From NCBI RefSeq assembly GCF_030142075.1, contig NZ_CP126241.1, positions 2,914,001 to 2,978,000 on the forward strand: DNA of 64,000 nt, read 5' to 3'. Numbering within the stretch: position 1 is the first letter of the stretch; each line of letters opens with the position of its first letter. This DNA comes from Arthrobacter sp. zg-Y20. GTDB lineage: Bacteria; Actinomycetota; Actinomycetes; Actinomycetales; Micrococcaceae. Under the pieces are notes generated by a model. It did not search any database and was not told the DNA's origin. It was given only the letters and a program-made list of their open reading frames with translations. Position numbers and translations under genes: made by a program. Of this stretch, positions 8,822 through 16,849 are shown one piece after another.

Positions 8822-10120
8822 CTACTGCAGGGCGTCGACGCTGGCGACGAACTTCTCCCAGGAGGAGTTGGCGTCATCGGTCTTGAGGACATCCACCCGG
8901 TTCAGTGCCTGGGCCATGTTGGTGTTGATGGTGAAGTAGTTCGGACCCTTGAACGGAGTCATGGTGACCGCGTTGGCCCGGTCCACCAGGATCTTGCCGA
9001 CCGGTGCGTCATTGAAGAATTCGTTTGTGGAATTCAGCAGGGTGTCGGACTCGTAGGCCTCAGTCTGGCTGGGGAAGGTGCCCTTGGCTTCGAAGGCCTT
9101 GATCTGCTGTTCAGGGGCGGTGAGCCACTGGGCCAGCTTGATGGCCTCTTCCTGGTTCTTGCCCTGGGTGGGAACGGTCAGGTAGGAACCGCCCCAGTTT
9201 CCGCCGCCGCCCGGGAATACGTTGGCAATGTCCCAGCCTTCAACGCCGGCCGCGTTGCCTTCGATGCTGCCCAGCATCCAGCCCGGGCAGAGGGTGGTGG
9301 CAAAGGCGCCGCTCTGGAAGCCCGCCTCATAGTCATCGGACCACTGTTCCAGGTGGGCGGAGAGGTCCTTATCCACGGAGTTCTCGAGGACCTTGGTGTA
9401 GATCTCCTTCACTTCCGGGTTCTCGGTGGCAATGACTTTGCCGTCATTTTCCTCGTAGGCGTTCTTCACCTGGTTGATCTGGCCCTGGTAGACGGCCATG
9501 GCCGAGTCGTACCACGCGGCGTCGGACTTGGCGGTGAACTGCTCGCCAACCTCGAAGTAGTGGTCCCAGTCGCCCTCGAGCAGCTTGGCAACTTCCTCGC
9601 GGTCGGTCGGCAGGCCGGCAGCGGCGAAGAGGTCCGCCCGGTAGCAGACGCCTTCCGGACCGACGTCGGTGCCGTAGCCGATCAGCTTGCCGTCAACTGT
9701 GGCGTCTTCTTCTTTCCAGTCCAGCCAGCGCCCTTCGACTTCCGGGCTGGCAAGATCCGCGAACTGGTCCGAATACTGCTTCAGCTCCGGCAGCCAGTCA
9801 ACTTCGATGCCTTCAATGTCCGACAGGCCCGACCCGGCTGCCAGCTTGGTGTTCAGGTTGTCATGCGCGTTGTCGGAGGTAGCCTTCTTGTCGTGCACGA
9901 TCTTCACGTTCGGGTTGGCGGCCTCGTACTCCTTGAAGAGATCCTCGTAGCCGAACTCGTTGAACGTGCTGACGCTGAGCGTCACCTTTCCGTCATCTCC
10001 TGATGCTCCGTCGTCGCCGCCTCCGCAGGCGGTGAGCAGAAGGGCTGCGGCTGCGACCGATGCGGCAACCGCGGGACCCCGGCGGCGTGCGCGGCCTGCC
10101 GATGTGGGTTTGGTACTCAT
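8822..10120 (-). CDS. cebE: Sugar-binding lipoprotein, CebE type
   Basis: Extracellular solute-binding protein (family 1) of 432 residues that captures the sugar for the CebFG permeases. It has a basic n-region, a hydrophobic stretch and a lipobox LLTAC with the lipidated Cys32 followed by GGGDDGASGDDG, then the binding domain. It is the first gene of the operon, directly behind the CebR-like operators. The gap of about 105 nt to the next gene is the only sizeable one in the operon, which may allow higher expression of the binding protein. Cello-oligosaccharides are the likely ligand from context, not from residues I can see. Confidence 0.9.
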   Translation of the reverse strand: MSTKPTSAGRARRRGPAVAASVAAAALLLTACGGGDDGASGDDGKVTLSVSTFNEFGYEDLFKEYEAANPNVKIVHDKKATSDNAHDNLNTKLAAGSGLSDIEGIEVDWLPELKQYSDQFADLASPEVEGRWLDWKEEDATVDGKLIGYGTDVGPEGVCYRADLFAAAGLPTDREEVAKLLEGDWDHYFEVGEQFTAKSDAAWYDSAMAVYQGQINQVKNAYEENDGKVIATENPEVKEIYTKVLENSVDKDLSAHLEQWSDDYEAGFQSGAFATTLCPGWMLGSIEGNAAGVEGWDIANVFPGGGGNWGGSYLTVPTQGKNQEEAIKLAQWLTAPEQQIKAFEAKGTFPSQTEAYESDTLLNSTNEFFNDAPVGKILVDRANAVTMTPFKGPNYFTINTNMAQALNRVDVLKTDDANSSWEKFVASVDALQ

Positions 10121-10236
10121 TGCTGACTCCTTTGTCGGATTACGAGTGCACGAGTGCGTGGCGGGTGTTTACGCGCCTGCCGTGCGGTTGCCTAACGGAT
10201 GCGCCCGGGTGCCTGCTCCGGCGGTTGTGCCGGCGG

Positions 10237-10311
10237 TGTGGGAGCGCTCCCACAAGCGATGCCTAAATGCTGATGTGTGGTGCATCACATGTCAAGTGGG
10301 AGCGCTCCCAC
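10237..10311 (-). promoter_or_regulatory. ceb promoter with two CebR-type operators
   Basis: Two near-identical palindromes: TGTGGGAGCGCTCCCACA at 10237-10254 (18 bp perfect) and GTGGGAGCGCTCCCAC at 10296-10311 (16 bp perfect), centres 58 bp apart. On the minus strand a consensus -35 TTGACA (plus strand 10290-10295) directly abuts the upstream operator, and a weak AT-rich -10 lies about 17-19 nt on. The downstream operator then covers the transcription start area. Both contain TGGGAGCGCTCCCA, the established CebR recognition sequence. Two sites bracketing the promoter suggest cooperative or looping repression (inference). Confidence 0.85.
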
Positions 10312-10330
10312 GTTTCACGAAAACTCGCGG

Positions 10331-10708
10331 CAACCGGGTATAACCAGAGGTCAGGGGCAGGTAAGACAGGCTCAGGTTACCGGATTGTTATCTGGATCCC
10401 CGCTCCTGCCATGCCCGGAAGTTGGCCCTCCGCCCGCACCCCCGTCTTGATCGAGCTTCCCGCGAAGATCCCACGTAGTGGTACGGATGTTCCCTGTTGG
10501 GGTATCAGGCGCCCTCCAGTCCCGGTGCGTGGGAAGTTCTGCGCGGCCGGGGGCCGGTGGGCCCGTTTGGCCGCACATCCCTCCCGACCGCGGGGTCCCT
10601 ACCAGCGCGCCCATTTCCCCGGCCCTGACGCCGTGGCGGCCCGGAACTGCCGGGACGCACGGGCACAACGCCGGCACCATGGCGGCCGTTTAGCTCAGCT
10701 GCCCCGGA
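10331..10708. other. Non-coding stretch, no supported gene
   Basis: Spacer between the ceb promoter and the terminator downstream of dedA. Open frames exist on both strands but their translations are Pro/Arg/Gly-rich without domain, signal or conserved motif, as expected from high GC. No tRNA-like fold or other RNA signature was noticed. Confidence 0.5.
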
Positions 10709-10712
10709 CGCA

Positions 10713-10745
10713 CAGAAGGCCCGGACCTGGGGTCCGGGCCTTCTG
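10713..10745. terminator. Strong hairpin downstream of dedA
   Basis: Perfect 15-bp stem CAGAAGGCCCGGACC / GGTCCGGGCCTTCTG with a TGG loop. It lies 48 nt past the dedA stop on the minus strand. There is no T-tract, which is usual for actinobacterial terminators. Confidence 0.75.
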
Positions 10746-10792
10746 CGAAACTCTGCGGGCGGGACTGCTATCCCAGCCTGCGGGCAGCGCGG

Positions 10793-11791
10793 TTAGGAGC
10801 CGCTGCCTTCGGCATCCGCTTTCGGTGCGGAGAAGCGTCCGCCGTCGGCTGCGGCATGCCGGGCCGGACGGCCAGCCGACTCTTGCGCCTGCCGGGCCAG
10901 GGGAGCATCGCCGGCGGCCGGACGGGCAGCGGACTCTTCCGCCTGCCGGGCCCGGGCAGCATCGCCGGCGGCCGGACGGGCAGCGGGGGCTTGTGCGGAG
11001 GCAGCAGCGGCTTGGCCTGATGCAGCTGGGTCGAATGCACCTGGGCCGGATTCCTCGGCGTCTCCGGCAGGGCCGCCGTCGTCGTGCTTGGTGCTGACCT
11101 TACGGGACTGGCGCAATACCTCGATAACGATCGGAATCACCGAAAGCACTACTACGCCCACGAAGATCAGGTCCAGGTTTTCCCGGACAAACGGCACGCG
11201 GTCGCCGAGCACATAACCCAGCAGGGTAACGCCCACGCCCCAGAAGAAGGCGCCGATGACGTTGAAAGTGACGAAGGTTTTGTAGTTCATCTTTGCGACG
11301 CCAGCCACCACGGGCGTGAAGGTCCGCACCACCGGAACAAACCGTGCCAGGATCACGGCCTTGCCGCCGTGGCGCTCGAAGAACACTTCGGCCCGGTGCA
11401 CGTTTTCCTGTTTAAACAGCCGGCTGTTCTCCCGTTTGAAGATAGCCGGGCCGGTCTTTTTGCCGATGTAATAACCGGTCTGGTCGCCTACGAACGCGCT
11501 GACAAAGACCAGCAGGCCCAGCAGCCACACATTGATGTGGATGGTGCCCGTGGCCACCAGCAGGCCCGCGGTGAAAAGCAGGGAGTCACCGGGCAGGAAG
11601 AACCCGATGAGCAGCCCGGTCTCGGCAAAAACAATGCCGCAGACGAGCAGGACAACCCAAGGTCCCAGGGCAGGATTGGCCAGGAATACCTGAGGGTCCA
11701 GCCACTCGGGCAAAAGGGCAGATGTGGGAGGCCTTACGGGCCCGGAAACGGCAGCGGCCGCGGTAAGAGTCACCTCCCTAGGGTACGCCAT
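10793..11791 (-). CDS. DedA-family membrane protein
   Basis: DedA/VTT-domain membrane protein of 332 residues; family members act in lipid carrier recycling and proton-coupled membrane homeostasis. Diagnostic stretches are ETGLLIGFFLPGDSLLFTAGLL and GGKAVILARFVPVVRTFTPVVAGVAKMNYKTF, with the conserved arginines of the re-entrant loops. About four to five membrane segments end near FVGVVVLSVIPIVIEVL. The C-terminal about 85 residues form a long cytosolic Ala/Arg/Glu-rich tail built partly of 18-residue repeats, unusual for the family. The start at 11791 (MAYPREVTL) is chosen; a GTG at 11803 is possible. It is a monocistronic gene, divergent from paaI. Confidence 0.9.
   Translation of the reverse strand: MAYPREVTLTAAAAVSGPVRPPTSALLPEWLDPQVFLANPALGPWVVLLVCGIVFAETGLLIGFFLPGDSLLFTAGLLVATGTIHINVWLLGLLVFVSAFVGDQTGYYIGKKTGPAIFKRENSRLFKQENVHRAEVFFERHGGKAVILARFVPVVRTFTPVVAGVAKMNYKTFVTFNVIGAFFWGVGVTLLGYVLGDRVPFVRENLDLIFVGVVVLSVIPIVIEVLRQSRKVSTKHDDGGPAGDAEESGPGAFDPAASGQAAAASAQAPAARPAAGDAARARQAEESAARPAAGDAPLARQAQESAGRPARHAAADGGRFSAPKADAEGSGS
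10864..10989 (-). repeat. 54-bp tandem repeat in the dedA tail
   Basis: Copies begin at 10864, 10918 and 10972 (last one partial), period 54 bp, encoding RPAAGDAxxARQAxESA units of 18 residues. The phase is in frame, so copy-number change would only lengthen or shorten the tail. Confidence 0.75.
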
Positions 11792-11842
11792 GACCTGCTG
11801 CACCCTCTGGGGACACCGGCAGGCCCGCGGGTGCCCGGGTCC

Positions 11843-11887
11843 TTGACAGCCATCCTCCTGCCGGGATTACCTAATGAACATTCGGTA
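11843..11887 (+). promoter_or_regulatory. paaI promoter with overlapping PaaR-type operator
   Basis: A consensus -35 TTGACA (11843-11848) is followed after 17-18 nt by a -10-like TTACCT. The palindrome TACCTAATGAACATTCGGTA (11868-11887) has arms TACC-AATG / CATT-GGTA and covers the -10 and start region, a classic repressor position. It shares 11 of 20 positions with the paaZ site at 16830-16849, including both outer TAC/GTA ends. Autoregulation by the TetR gene of this operon is inferred. Confidence 0.65.
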
Positions 11888-11905
11888 GATAAAAAGGAGG
11901 GTCCC

Positions 11906-12430
11906 ATGGCTGACACCGGCGTCACCCCGGGCAAATCCCCCGCCCATCCCCTTCTGGTTTTCGATGCCGCCTCGCAGTGGCTGGGCATCGAAGTCCTGGA
12001 GCTCCGGGACGGCGCAGCGCGCATTTCCATGTTGCTGCGCCCGGAAATGCTCAACGGTTTCGGCATTGCGCACGGCGGCATGGTTTTTGCCTTCGCCGAC
12101 ACCGCCTTTGCGCTGGCCTGCAACCCGGAAGCCGGCGGACCGGCCCCGCAGCGGACCGAGGTTACCGTGGCTGCGGGGGCAGACATCACCTTCCTGGCGT
12201 CGGCGCACGCGGGTGACATCCTCACCGCCCACGCCGAGCACCGGGCGGGCAGCGGCCGCAGCGGTGTTTATGACATTGAGGTGCGGGCCGACCGCCCCGA
12301 CGGCACATCCGACGTCGTCGCCCTTTTCCGCGGACGCTCACGCACCATCCGCGGCCCGCTCCCGGACCCGCCCTCCCGTCCCGACGCCGGCCGGGAGCCG
12401 GCCCCGTTCCCGACAGGAAACAGCGCATGA
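11906..12430 (+). CDS. paaI: Hydroxyphenylacetyl-CoA thioesterase PaaI
   Basis: Hotdog-fold thioesterase of 174 residues that releases CoA from stalled phenylacetate-pathway intermediates. The active-site segment is NGFGIAHGGMVFAFADTAFALACN, with Asn50, His56-Gly-Gly and Asp65 in the family positions. A strong AAGGAGG sits 6-7 nt before the ATG. It is the first gene of paaI-paaK-paaR-small ORF and overlaps paaK by ATGA. The C-terminal 25 residues (PDPPSRPDAGREPAPFPTGNSA) are a Pro-rich extension beyond the domain. Confidence 0.93.
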   Translation: MADTGVTPGKSPAHPLLVFDAASQWLGIEVLELRDGAARISMLLRPEMLNGFGIAHGGMVFAFADTAFALACNPEAGGPAPQRTEVTVAAGADITFLASAHAGDILTAHAEHRAGSGRSGVYDIEVRADRPDGTSDVVALFRGRSRTIRGPLPDPPSRPDAGREPAPFPTGNSA

Positions 12431-13785
12431 AGACTTCCCCCGCCAAATCCGCCGCCGCGAATCCCGCCGCCCTGGATCCTGCTTCCCTGGATCCCGAGGA
12501 GCGGATGAGCCGGGACGAACTGGAGGACCTGCAGCTGCGGCGCCTGCAGCAGACGCTGGCCTACGCCTACGAGCGGGTTCCGCTCTACCGGACCAAGTTC
12601 GACGACGCCGGCGTGCACCCCTCGGATTTGCGCGAGCTGGGCGACCTGCGGCTTTTCCCGTACACCACCAAGGAGGACCTGCGTTCAACGTACCCCTTCG
12701 GCATGTTCGCGGTACCGCAGCACCAGGTCTCGCGCATCCACGCGTCCTCGGGAACCACGGGGCGGCCCACGGTGGTCGGCTACACCTCCGGAGACCTGGA
12801 CCGCTGGGCCGCCCTGGTGGCACGTTCGCTGCGTGCGTCCGGGGTGCGGCCGGGCGACAAGGTGCACAATGCGTACGGCTACGGGCTGTTTACCGGCGGG
12901 CTGGGCGCACACTTCGGAGCGGAGAAACTGGGCTGCACCGTCATACCGATCTCCGGCGGGCAGACCGAACGCCAGATCCAGCTGATTCTGGACTTCGAGC
13001 CGGACACCATCCTCTGCACCCCCACCTATCTGCTGGCGATCGCCGACGCGATGGCGGCCGCCGGCATTGATCCCCGGTCCACGTCGCTTCGAACCGCGGT
13101 GCTGGGTGCCGAACCATGGACAGAGGAAATGCGGCATGAACTCGAAACCCTGATGGACCTGGATGCCTGCGACATTTACGGCCTCTCCGAGGTGATGGGC
13201 CCGGGCGTGGCCGGCGAGTGCGTGGAGAGCAAGGACGGTGCACACATCTGGGAGGACCACTTCCGCCCCGAGATCATCGATCCCTTTGATGACACCCGGG
13301 TGCTCAACGACGGCGAGCCCGGGGAACTGGTCTTCACCTCCCTGACCAAGGAAGCGCTGCCGATCATCCGCTACCGGACCCATGACCTGACCCGCCTGCT
13401 GCCCGGCACGGCGCGGCCGTCCATGCGCCGGATGGGCAGGATCACCGGCCGGAGCGACGACATGGTCATCTTGCGCGGCGTGAATCTCTTCCCCACCCAG
13501 GTCGAGGAAATCGCGCTGCGCCTGCCGGCCCTCAGCCCGCACTTCCAACTGGAAATCACGCGGCCGGAGCGGATGGATGAACTCACCGTGCGGATCGAGC
13601 GGCGGGAAGAGACCTCCGCACCGGAGGCCGCCACCGCCGCCGTCGAGTTGGCGGCGCAGATCAAGGTCCATGTCGGCTCCTCCTGCACTGTGGAGGTGGT
13701 GGAACCGGGCACGCTGGCACGCTCCAGCGGCAAGCTGCGCCGGATCTACGATCTGCGCCGGCAGCCCGGCGCCGCGCCGTCGTGA
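12427..13785 (+). CDS. paaK: Phenylacetate-CoA ligase
   Basis: AMP-forming ligase of 452 residues that activates phenylacetate to phenylacetyl-CoA, the entry step of the pathway and the source of the usual inducer of the pathway's repressor. The ATP-binding loop SSGTTGRPTVVGYT is at about residues 107-120. YGYGLFTGGLGAHFGAEKLGCTVIPISGGQTERQI, YGLSEVMGPGVAGEC and RTGRSDDM-type C-terminal motifs (GRITGRSDDMVILRGVNLFPTQVEEI) are all typical for PaaK. The start overlaps the paaI stop. Length is normal apart from an Ala/Pro-rich N-terminal 25 residues. Confidence 0.96.
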   Translation: MKTSPAKSAAANPAALDPASLDPEERMSRDELEDLQLRRLQQTLAYAYERVPLYRTKFDDAGVHPSDLRELGDLRLFPYTTKEDLRSTYPFGMFAVPQHQVSRIHASSGTTGRPTVVGYTSGDLDRWAALVARSLRASGVRPGDKVHNAYGYGLFTGGLGAHFGAEKLGCTVIPISGGQTERQIQLILDFEPDTILCTPTYLLAIADAMAAAGIDPRSTSLRTAVLGAEPWTEEMRHELETLMDLDACDIYGLSEVMGPGVAGECVESKDGAHIWEDHFRPEIIDPFDDTRVLNDGEPGELVFTSLTKEALPIIRYRTHDLTRLLPGTARPSMRRMGRITGRSDDMVILRGVNLFPTQVEEIALRLPALSPHFQLEITRPERMDELTVRIERREETSAPEAATAAVELAAQIKVHVGSSCTVEVVEPGTLARSSGKLRRIYDLRRQPGAAPS

Positions 13786-13830
13786 TGAACGGCCCGACGC
13801 CGGTGCGCCCCGGCGTGGGAAAATGGCGCC

Positions 13831-14508
13831 ATGCCTGATGCCGCCCCCGATCCCGCTGCTGCCCCCGATCCCGCTGCTGCCCCCGATGCACCTGCTGCTG
13901 CTGTTCCCGGCCGCCGCGGCCGCCCCGGCTATGACCAGCAGAGTGTGCTGAACGTGGCCGTGGACGTGTTCAACCGGCACGGGTACGAAGCCACGTCCAT
14001 GGGCATCCTCGCCGAGAACCTGGGCATCACCAAGTCAGCCATTTACCACCACGTCCCCTCCAAGGGCGAGCTGCTCCGCCTGGCCCTCGACCATGCCCTG
14101 GACGGGCTGGAGGCGGTGCTGGATGACCCGCGGGCCTCCGACGGTGCGGCCGACGTCCGGCTCGAATTCGTGCTGCGCGGCACCATTGAGGTGCTGACCG
14201 AGCGGCTGCCGTTTGTGACCCTGCTGCTGCGCCTGCGCGGCAACACCGAGATTGAGCGCACCGCGCTGGCCCGCCGCCGCGAGTTCGACCACCGGGTGGC
14301 GGACCTGGTGGACGCGGCGCGGCGTGAAGGCTCGGTGCGCAGCGACATTGATCCGCGGACCACCACCCGGCTGCTTTTCGGCACCATCAACTCGATTGTT
14401 GAGTGGTATCGGCCGGGCGGTCCACTGCCCGCGCAGAAGCTCGCGGACAACATCATCACCATGGTTTTCGACGGGCTGCATACCCGCCTGGATCCAGGCT
14501 CGGCCTGA
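13831..14508 (+). CDS. paaR: TetR-family regulator, probable PaaR
   Basis: TetR/AcrR repressor of 225 residues. After a low-complexity N-terminus of DPAAAP repeats (about residues 1-28), the HTH reads YDQQSVLNVAVDVFNRHGYEATSMGILAENLGITKSAIYHHVPSKGELL, followed by an all-helical ligand domain with a TetR_C region. It sits 45 nt downstream of paaK and is probably cotranscribed. Related TetR proteins next to paa genes (PaaR in Corynebacterium and Thermus) respond to phenylacetyl-CoA. Palindromes before paaA, paaI and paaZ fit as its targets, so naming it PaaR is a context-based inference; the TetR assignment itself is certain. Confidence 0.88.
   Translation: MPDAAPDPAAAPDPAAAPDAPAAAVPGRRGRPGYDQQSVLNVAVDVFNRHGYEATSMGILAENLGITKSAIYHHVPSKGELLRLALDHALDGLEAVLDDPRASDGAADVRLEFVLRGTIEVLTERLPFVTLLLRLRGNTEIERTALARRREFDHRVADLVDAARREGSVRSDIDPRTTTRLLFGTINSIVEWYRPGGPLPAQKLADNIITMVFDGLHTRLDPGSA
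13843..13896 (+). repeat. 18-nt tandem repeat in the paaR N-terminus
   Basis: GCCCCCGATCCCGCTGCT occurs at 13843-13860 and 13861-13878, with a third diverged copy at 13879-13896. In frame, encoding APDPAA units ahead of the DNA-binding domain. Confidence 0.75.
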
Positions 14509-14648
14509 TGGGGAAGCGCCGGCTGCTGTGGGCGGCCCTGGCAGTTGCAGGGCTCGTCCTGGCCGCTTACGGCGTGGTGGTGGTCAGCGACGTCCTCAGC
14601 CAGGACACCGTCTGCGACTGGGCAGTACGCCGCAGCAGCTGCCCGTAA
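14508..14648 (+). CDS. Small single-pass membrane protein coupled to paaR
   Basis: A 46-residue ORF starting with ATG that overlaps the paaR stop as TGATG, so it is translationally coupled. The sequence is MGKRRLLWAALAVAGLVLAA followed by a short polar tail with two cysteines (QDTVCDWAVRRSSCP). A basic n-region and one hydrophobic helix (about residues 6-27) put the Cys-containing tail outside if inserted as a signal anchor, with the two cysteines perhaps disulfide-bonded. I do not recognise a family. It ends 18 nt before the convergent paaZ stop. Confidence 0.55.
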   Translation: MGKRRLLWAALAVAGLVLAAYGVVVVSDVLSQDTVCDWAVRRSSCP

Positions 14649-14666
14649 CCCAGCGTCCCCCGGCAG

Positions 14667-16739
14667 CTATTTGGCCACCAGGGTCAGCACGTCGTAGGTG
14701 GCTACCAGCTCATCGTCCTGGTTGGTGAGCACCGCGTCCCACGCCACTTCGCCGTAGTCGTCGGTCTCCCGCGGCGTGATTTTCTTGGCGGTCAGCGTGA
14801 CCCGGATGGCGTCGCCCGCAGCCACAGGAGTGATGAAGCGCAGGTTCTCCAGCCCGTAGTTCGCCAGTACCGGACCGGGCGCCGGGTCCACGAACAGGCC
14901 CGCACCCCAGGACAGCAGCAGGTAGCCGTGCGCCACAATGCCCGGGAAAAACGGATTGGCCTCGGCCGCGGCCTGGTCGGTGTGGGCGTAGAACGTGTCG
15001 CCGGTGGTCTCGGCGAAGGCACTGATGTCCGCCCGGGTCACCGTGCGCAGCCCGGAGCGCACGGCGTCGCCCACCCGCAGCTCGCTCAGCGGCTTGCGGA
15101 AGGGATGGCCGGCGTCGAACCGCTGGTCCGCACCCGTGTGCCAAATGCCGGTGAGGGCGGTGAGCATGTTCGGCGAGCCCTGCACGGCGGTGCGCTGCAT
15201 GTAATGCAGCACCGCGCGGATGCCGCCCAGCTCCTCTCCCCCGCCCGCCCGCCCGGGACCGCCGTGGACCAGGTGCGGCACCGGGGAGCCGTGGCCGGTG
15301 GAACTCGCCGCATCCTCCCGGTTCAGGATCAGCACCCGCCCATGGTGCCCGGCAATGCCGGCGAGCACTTCGGCGGCCACCTGCGGATCATTGGTGCAGA
15401 CGGTGGCCACGAGCGACCCGCCCCCGCGGGCAGCCAGCCGGACGGCGTCGGCCACACTGTCATAGCCGACCACCGACGCAACGGGTCCGAAGGCCTCCAC
15501 ACTGTGCAGTGCGTCCGCGTCCTTGTTGTCCCAGGTCAGCAGCACCGGTTCCATAAAGGCGCCCGACGGCGCCGGGCCGGTACTGCCGTCGGCAAGTACG
15601 ACGTCGGGTGCCTCCAGCGAGCCGAGCGCCAGCGTCCCGCCGGCGGCGAGCAGTTCACGGACGGCACCGCGGACACCGTCGAGCTGCTCGGTGGACGCCA
15701 GCGGCCCCATGGTCACCTGCGCGGCCCGTGGATCGCCCAGCACCACCCGCTCCCGGATGCGGTCCGCGGCGGCGGCTACGACGTCGTCCACCAGTTCCCG
15801 CGGCACCAGGGCCCGGCGGATGCTGGTGCATTTCTGGCCGGCCTTGACCGTCACCTCGGTGACCAGCGATTCGATGTAGGCCTCGAACTCAGGGGTGCCG
15901 GGCACGGCGTCGGGTCCCAGGATGGCGGCGTTGAGTGAATCCGTTTCGGCCGTGAAACGAACGCCTCCCACCGCCACATTGGGATGCGCACGCAGCTTTT
16001 CGGCGGTGGACGCCGAGCCGGTGAAGGAGACCAGGTCCCGGTAGTCCAGGTGGTCCAGCAGGTCCCGCGCCGGGCCGGAGATCAGCTGCAGCGACCCGGG
16101 AGGCAGGATCCCGGACGCCACGATCAGCCGCACGGCTGCGGCGGCCAGGTAGCCGGTGGGCGTGGCGGGTTTGACGATGCTCGGCACCCCCGCGAGGAAG
16201 GCCGGCGCCAGTTTTTCCAGCAGGCCCCATACCGGGAAGTTGAAGGCGTTGATCTGCACGGCGGTGCCGGGCAGGCGGGTGTAGATGTGTTCGCCAAGGA
16301 AAGACCCGTCCCGGGACAGCCGTTCCACCGCGCCGTCGGTGATGACCGTGGCGTTGGGCAGCTCGCGGCGCCCCTTGGACCCGTAGGCGAAGAGCACTCC
16401 GATGCCGCCGTCAATGTCCACCAGGGAGTCCTTGCGGGTGGCCCCGGAGCGGGCGGACACCTCGTACAGTTCCTCCCGGCGGGCGTTGAGGAAACCGGCC
16501 AGTTCCTTGAGCAGCAGGGCCCGCTGGTGGAAGGTGTACTTCCCCAGTTCGGTCTGGCCGGTGCTGCGGGCATGTTCGACGGCGGCGGCCGTGTCCAGCC
16601 CGTCCGTACTGACCCGGGCCAGCAGCTCCCCGGTGCTGGCGTCCCGCACCTCGGTTCCGGGCCCGCCGTCACGGGGAGACCACCAGGCGTCCCGGACGTA
16701 GCTGGGTACGTAGTCAACGTCGAGGGCTGTTGCCGTCAT
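14667..16739 (-). CDS. paaZ: Bifunctional oxepin-CoA hydrolase / semialdehyde dehydrogenase PaaZ
   Basis: PaaZ of 690 residues opens the oxepin-CoA ring (C-terminal enoyl hydratase of MaoC fold) and oxidises the aldehyde product with NADP (N-terminal aldehyde dehydrogenase). The dehydrogenase has the general base Glu265 in FTAETD and nucleophile Cys304 in GQKCTSIRR. The hydratase carries the Asp581/His586 dyad in GDTFYAHTD, followed by FFPGIVAHGY. The fusion is intact. The ATG at 16739 has GAAAGG 7 nt before it. The gene is transcribed alone, convergent with the paaI-paaK-paaR operon, behind its own operator at 16830-16849. Confidence 0.96.
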   Translation of the reverse strand: MTATALDVDYVPSYVRDAWWSPRDGGPGTEVRDASTGELLARVSTDGLDTAAAVEHARSTGQTELGKYTFHQRALLLKELAGFLNARREELYEVSARSGATRKDSLVDIDGGIGVLFAYGSKGRRELPNATVITDGAVERLSRDGSFLGEHIYTRLPGTAVQINAFNFPVWGLLEKLAPAFLAGVPSIVKPATPTGYLAAAAVRLIVASGILPPGSLQLISGPARDLLDHLDYRDLVSFTGSASTAEKLRAHPNVAVGGVRFTAETDSLNAAILGPDAVPGTPEFEAYIESLVTEVTVKAGQKCTSIRRALVPRELVDDVVAAAADRIRERVVLGDPRAAQVTMGPLASTEQLDGVRGAVRELLAAGGTLALGSLEAPDVVLADGSTGPAPSGAFMEPVLLTWDNKDADALHSVEAFGPVASVVGYDSVADAVRLAARGGGSLVATVCTNDPQVAAEVLAGIAGHHGRVLILNREDAASSTGHGSPVPHLVHGGPGRAGGGEELGGIRAVLHYMQRTAVQGSPNMLTALTGIWHTGADQRFDAGHPFRKPLSELRVGDAVRSGLRTVTRADISAFAETTGDTFYAHTDQAAAEANPFFPGIVAHGYLLLSWGAGLFVDPAPGPVLANYGLENLRFITPVAAGDAIRVTLTAKKITPRETDDYGEVAWDAVLTNQDDELVATYDVLTLVAK

Positions 16740-16829
16740 GGGAAAACCTTTCGCACGGGACGCGTCCTGCCGGGCACCGTTGCCCGGGACTGCTGGAATG
16801 TACCGACGGGCCTGCAAGAAGCCAGCGAT

Positions 16830-16849
16830 TACTGACCATACGGTCGGTA
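16830..16849 (-). promoter_or_regulatory. PaaR-type operator before paaZ
   Basis: TACTGACCATACGGTCGGTA is a 20-bp palindrome with arms TACYGACC / GGTCRGTA, 90 nt before the paaZ start. It shares the exact 12-mer ATACGGTCGGTA (reverse complement) with the site before paaA and is the best-formed member of the set. It resembles the ACCG-N-CGGT type operators of PaaR regulators in other actinobacteria. Confidence 0.7.

Noticed and set aside
10267-11097. Plus-strand frame of 276 codons ahead of dedA
   Set aside because: Overlaps the ceb operators, a terminator hairpin and the dedA tail repeats; the translation is Arg/Pro-rich with no motif.
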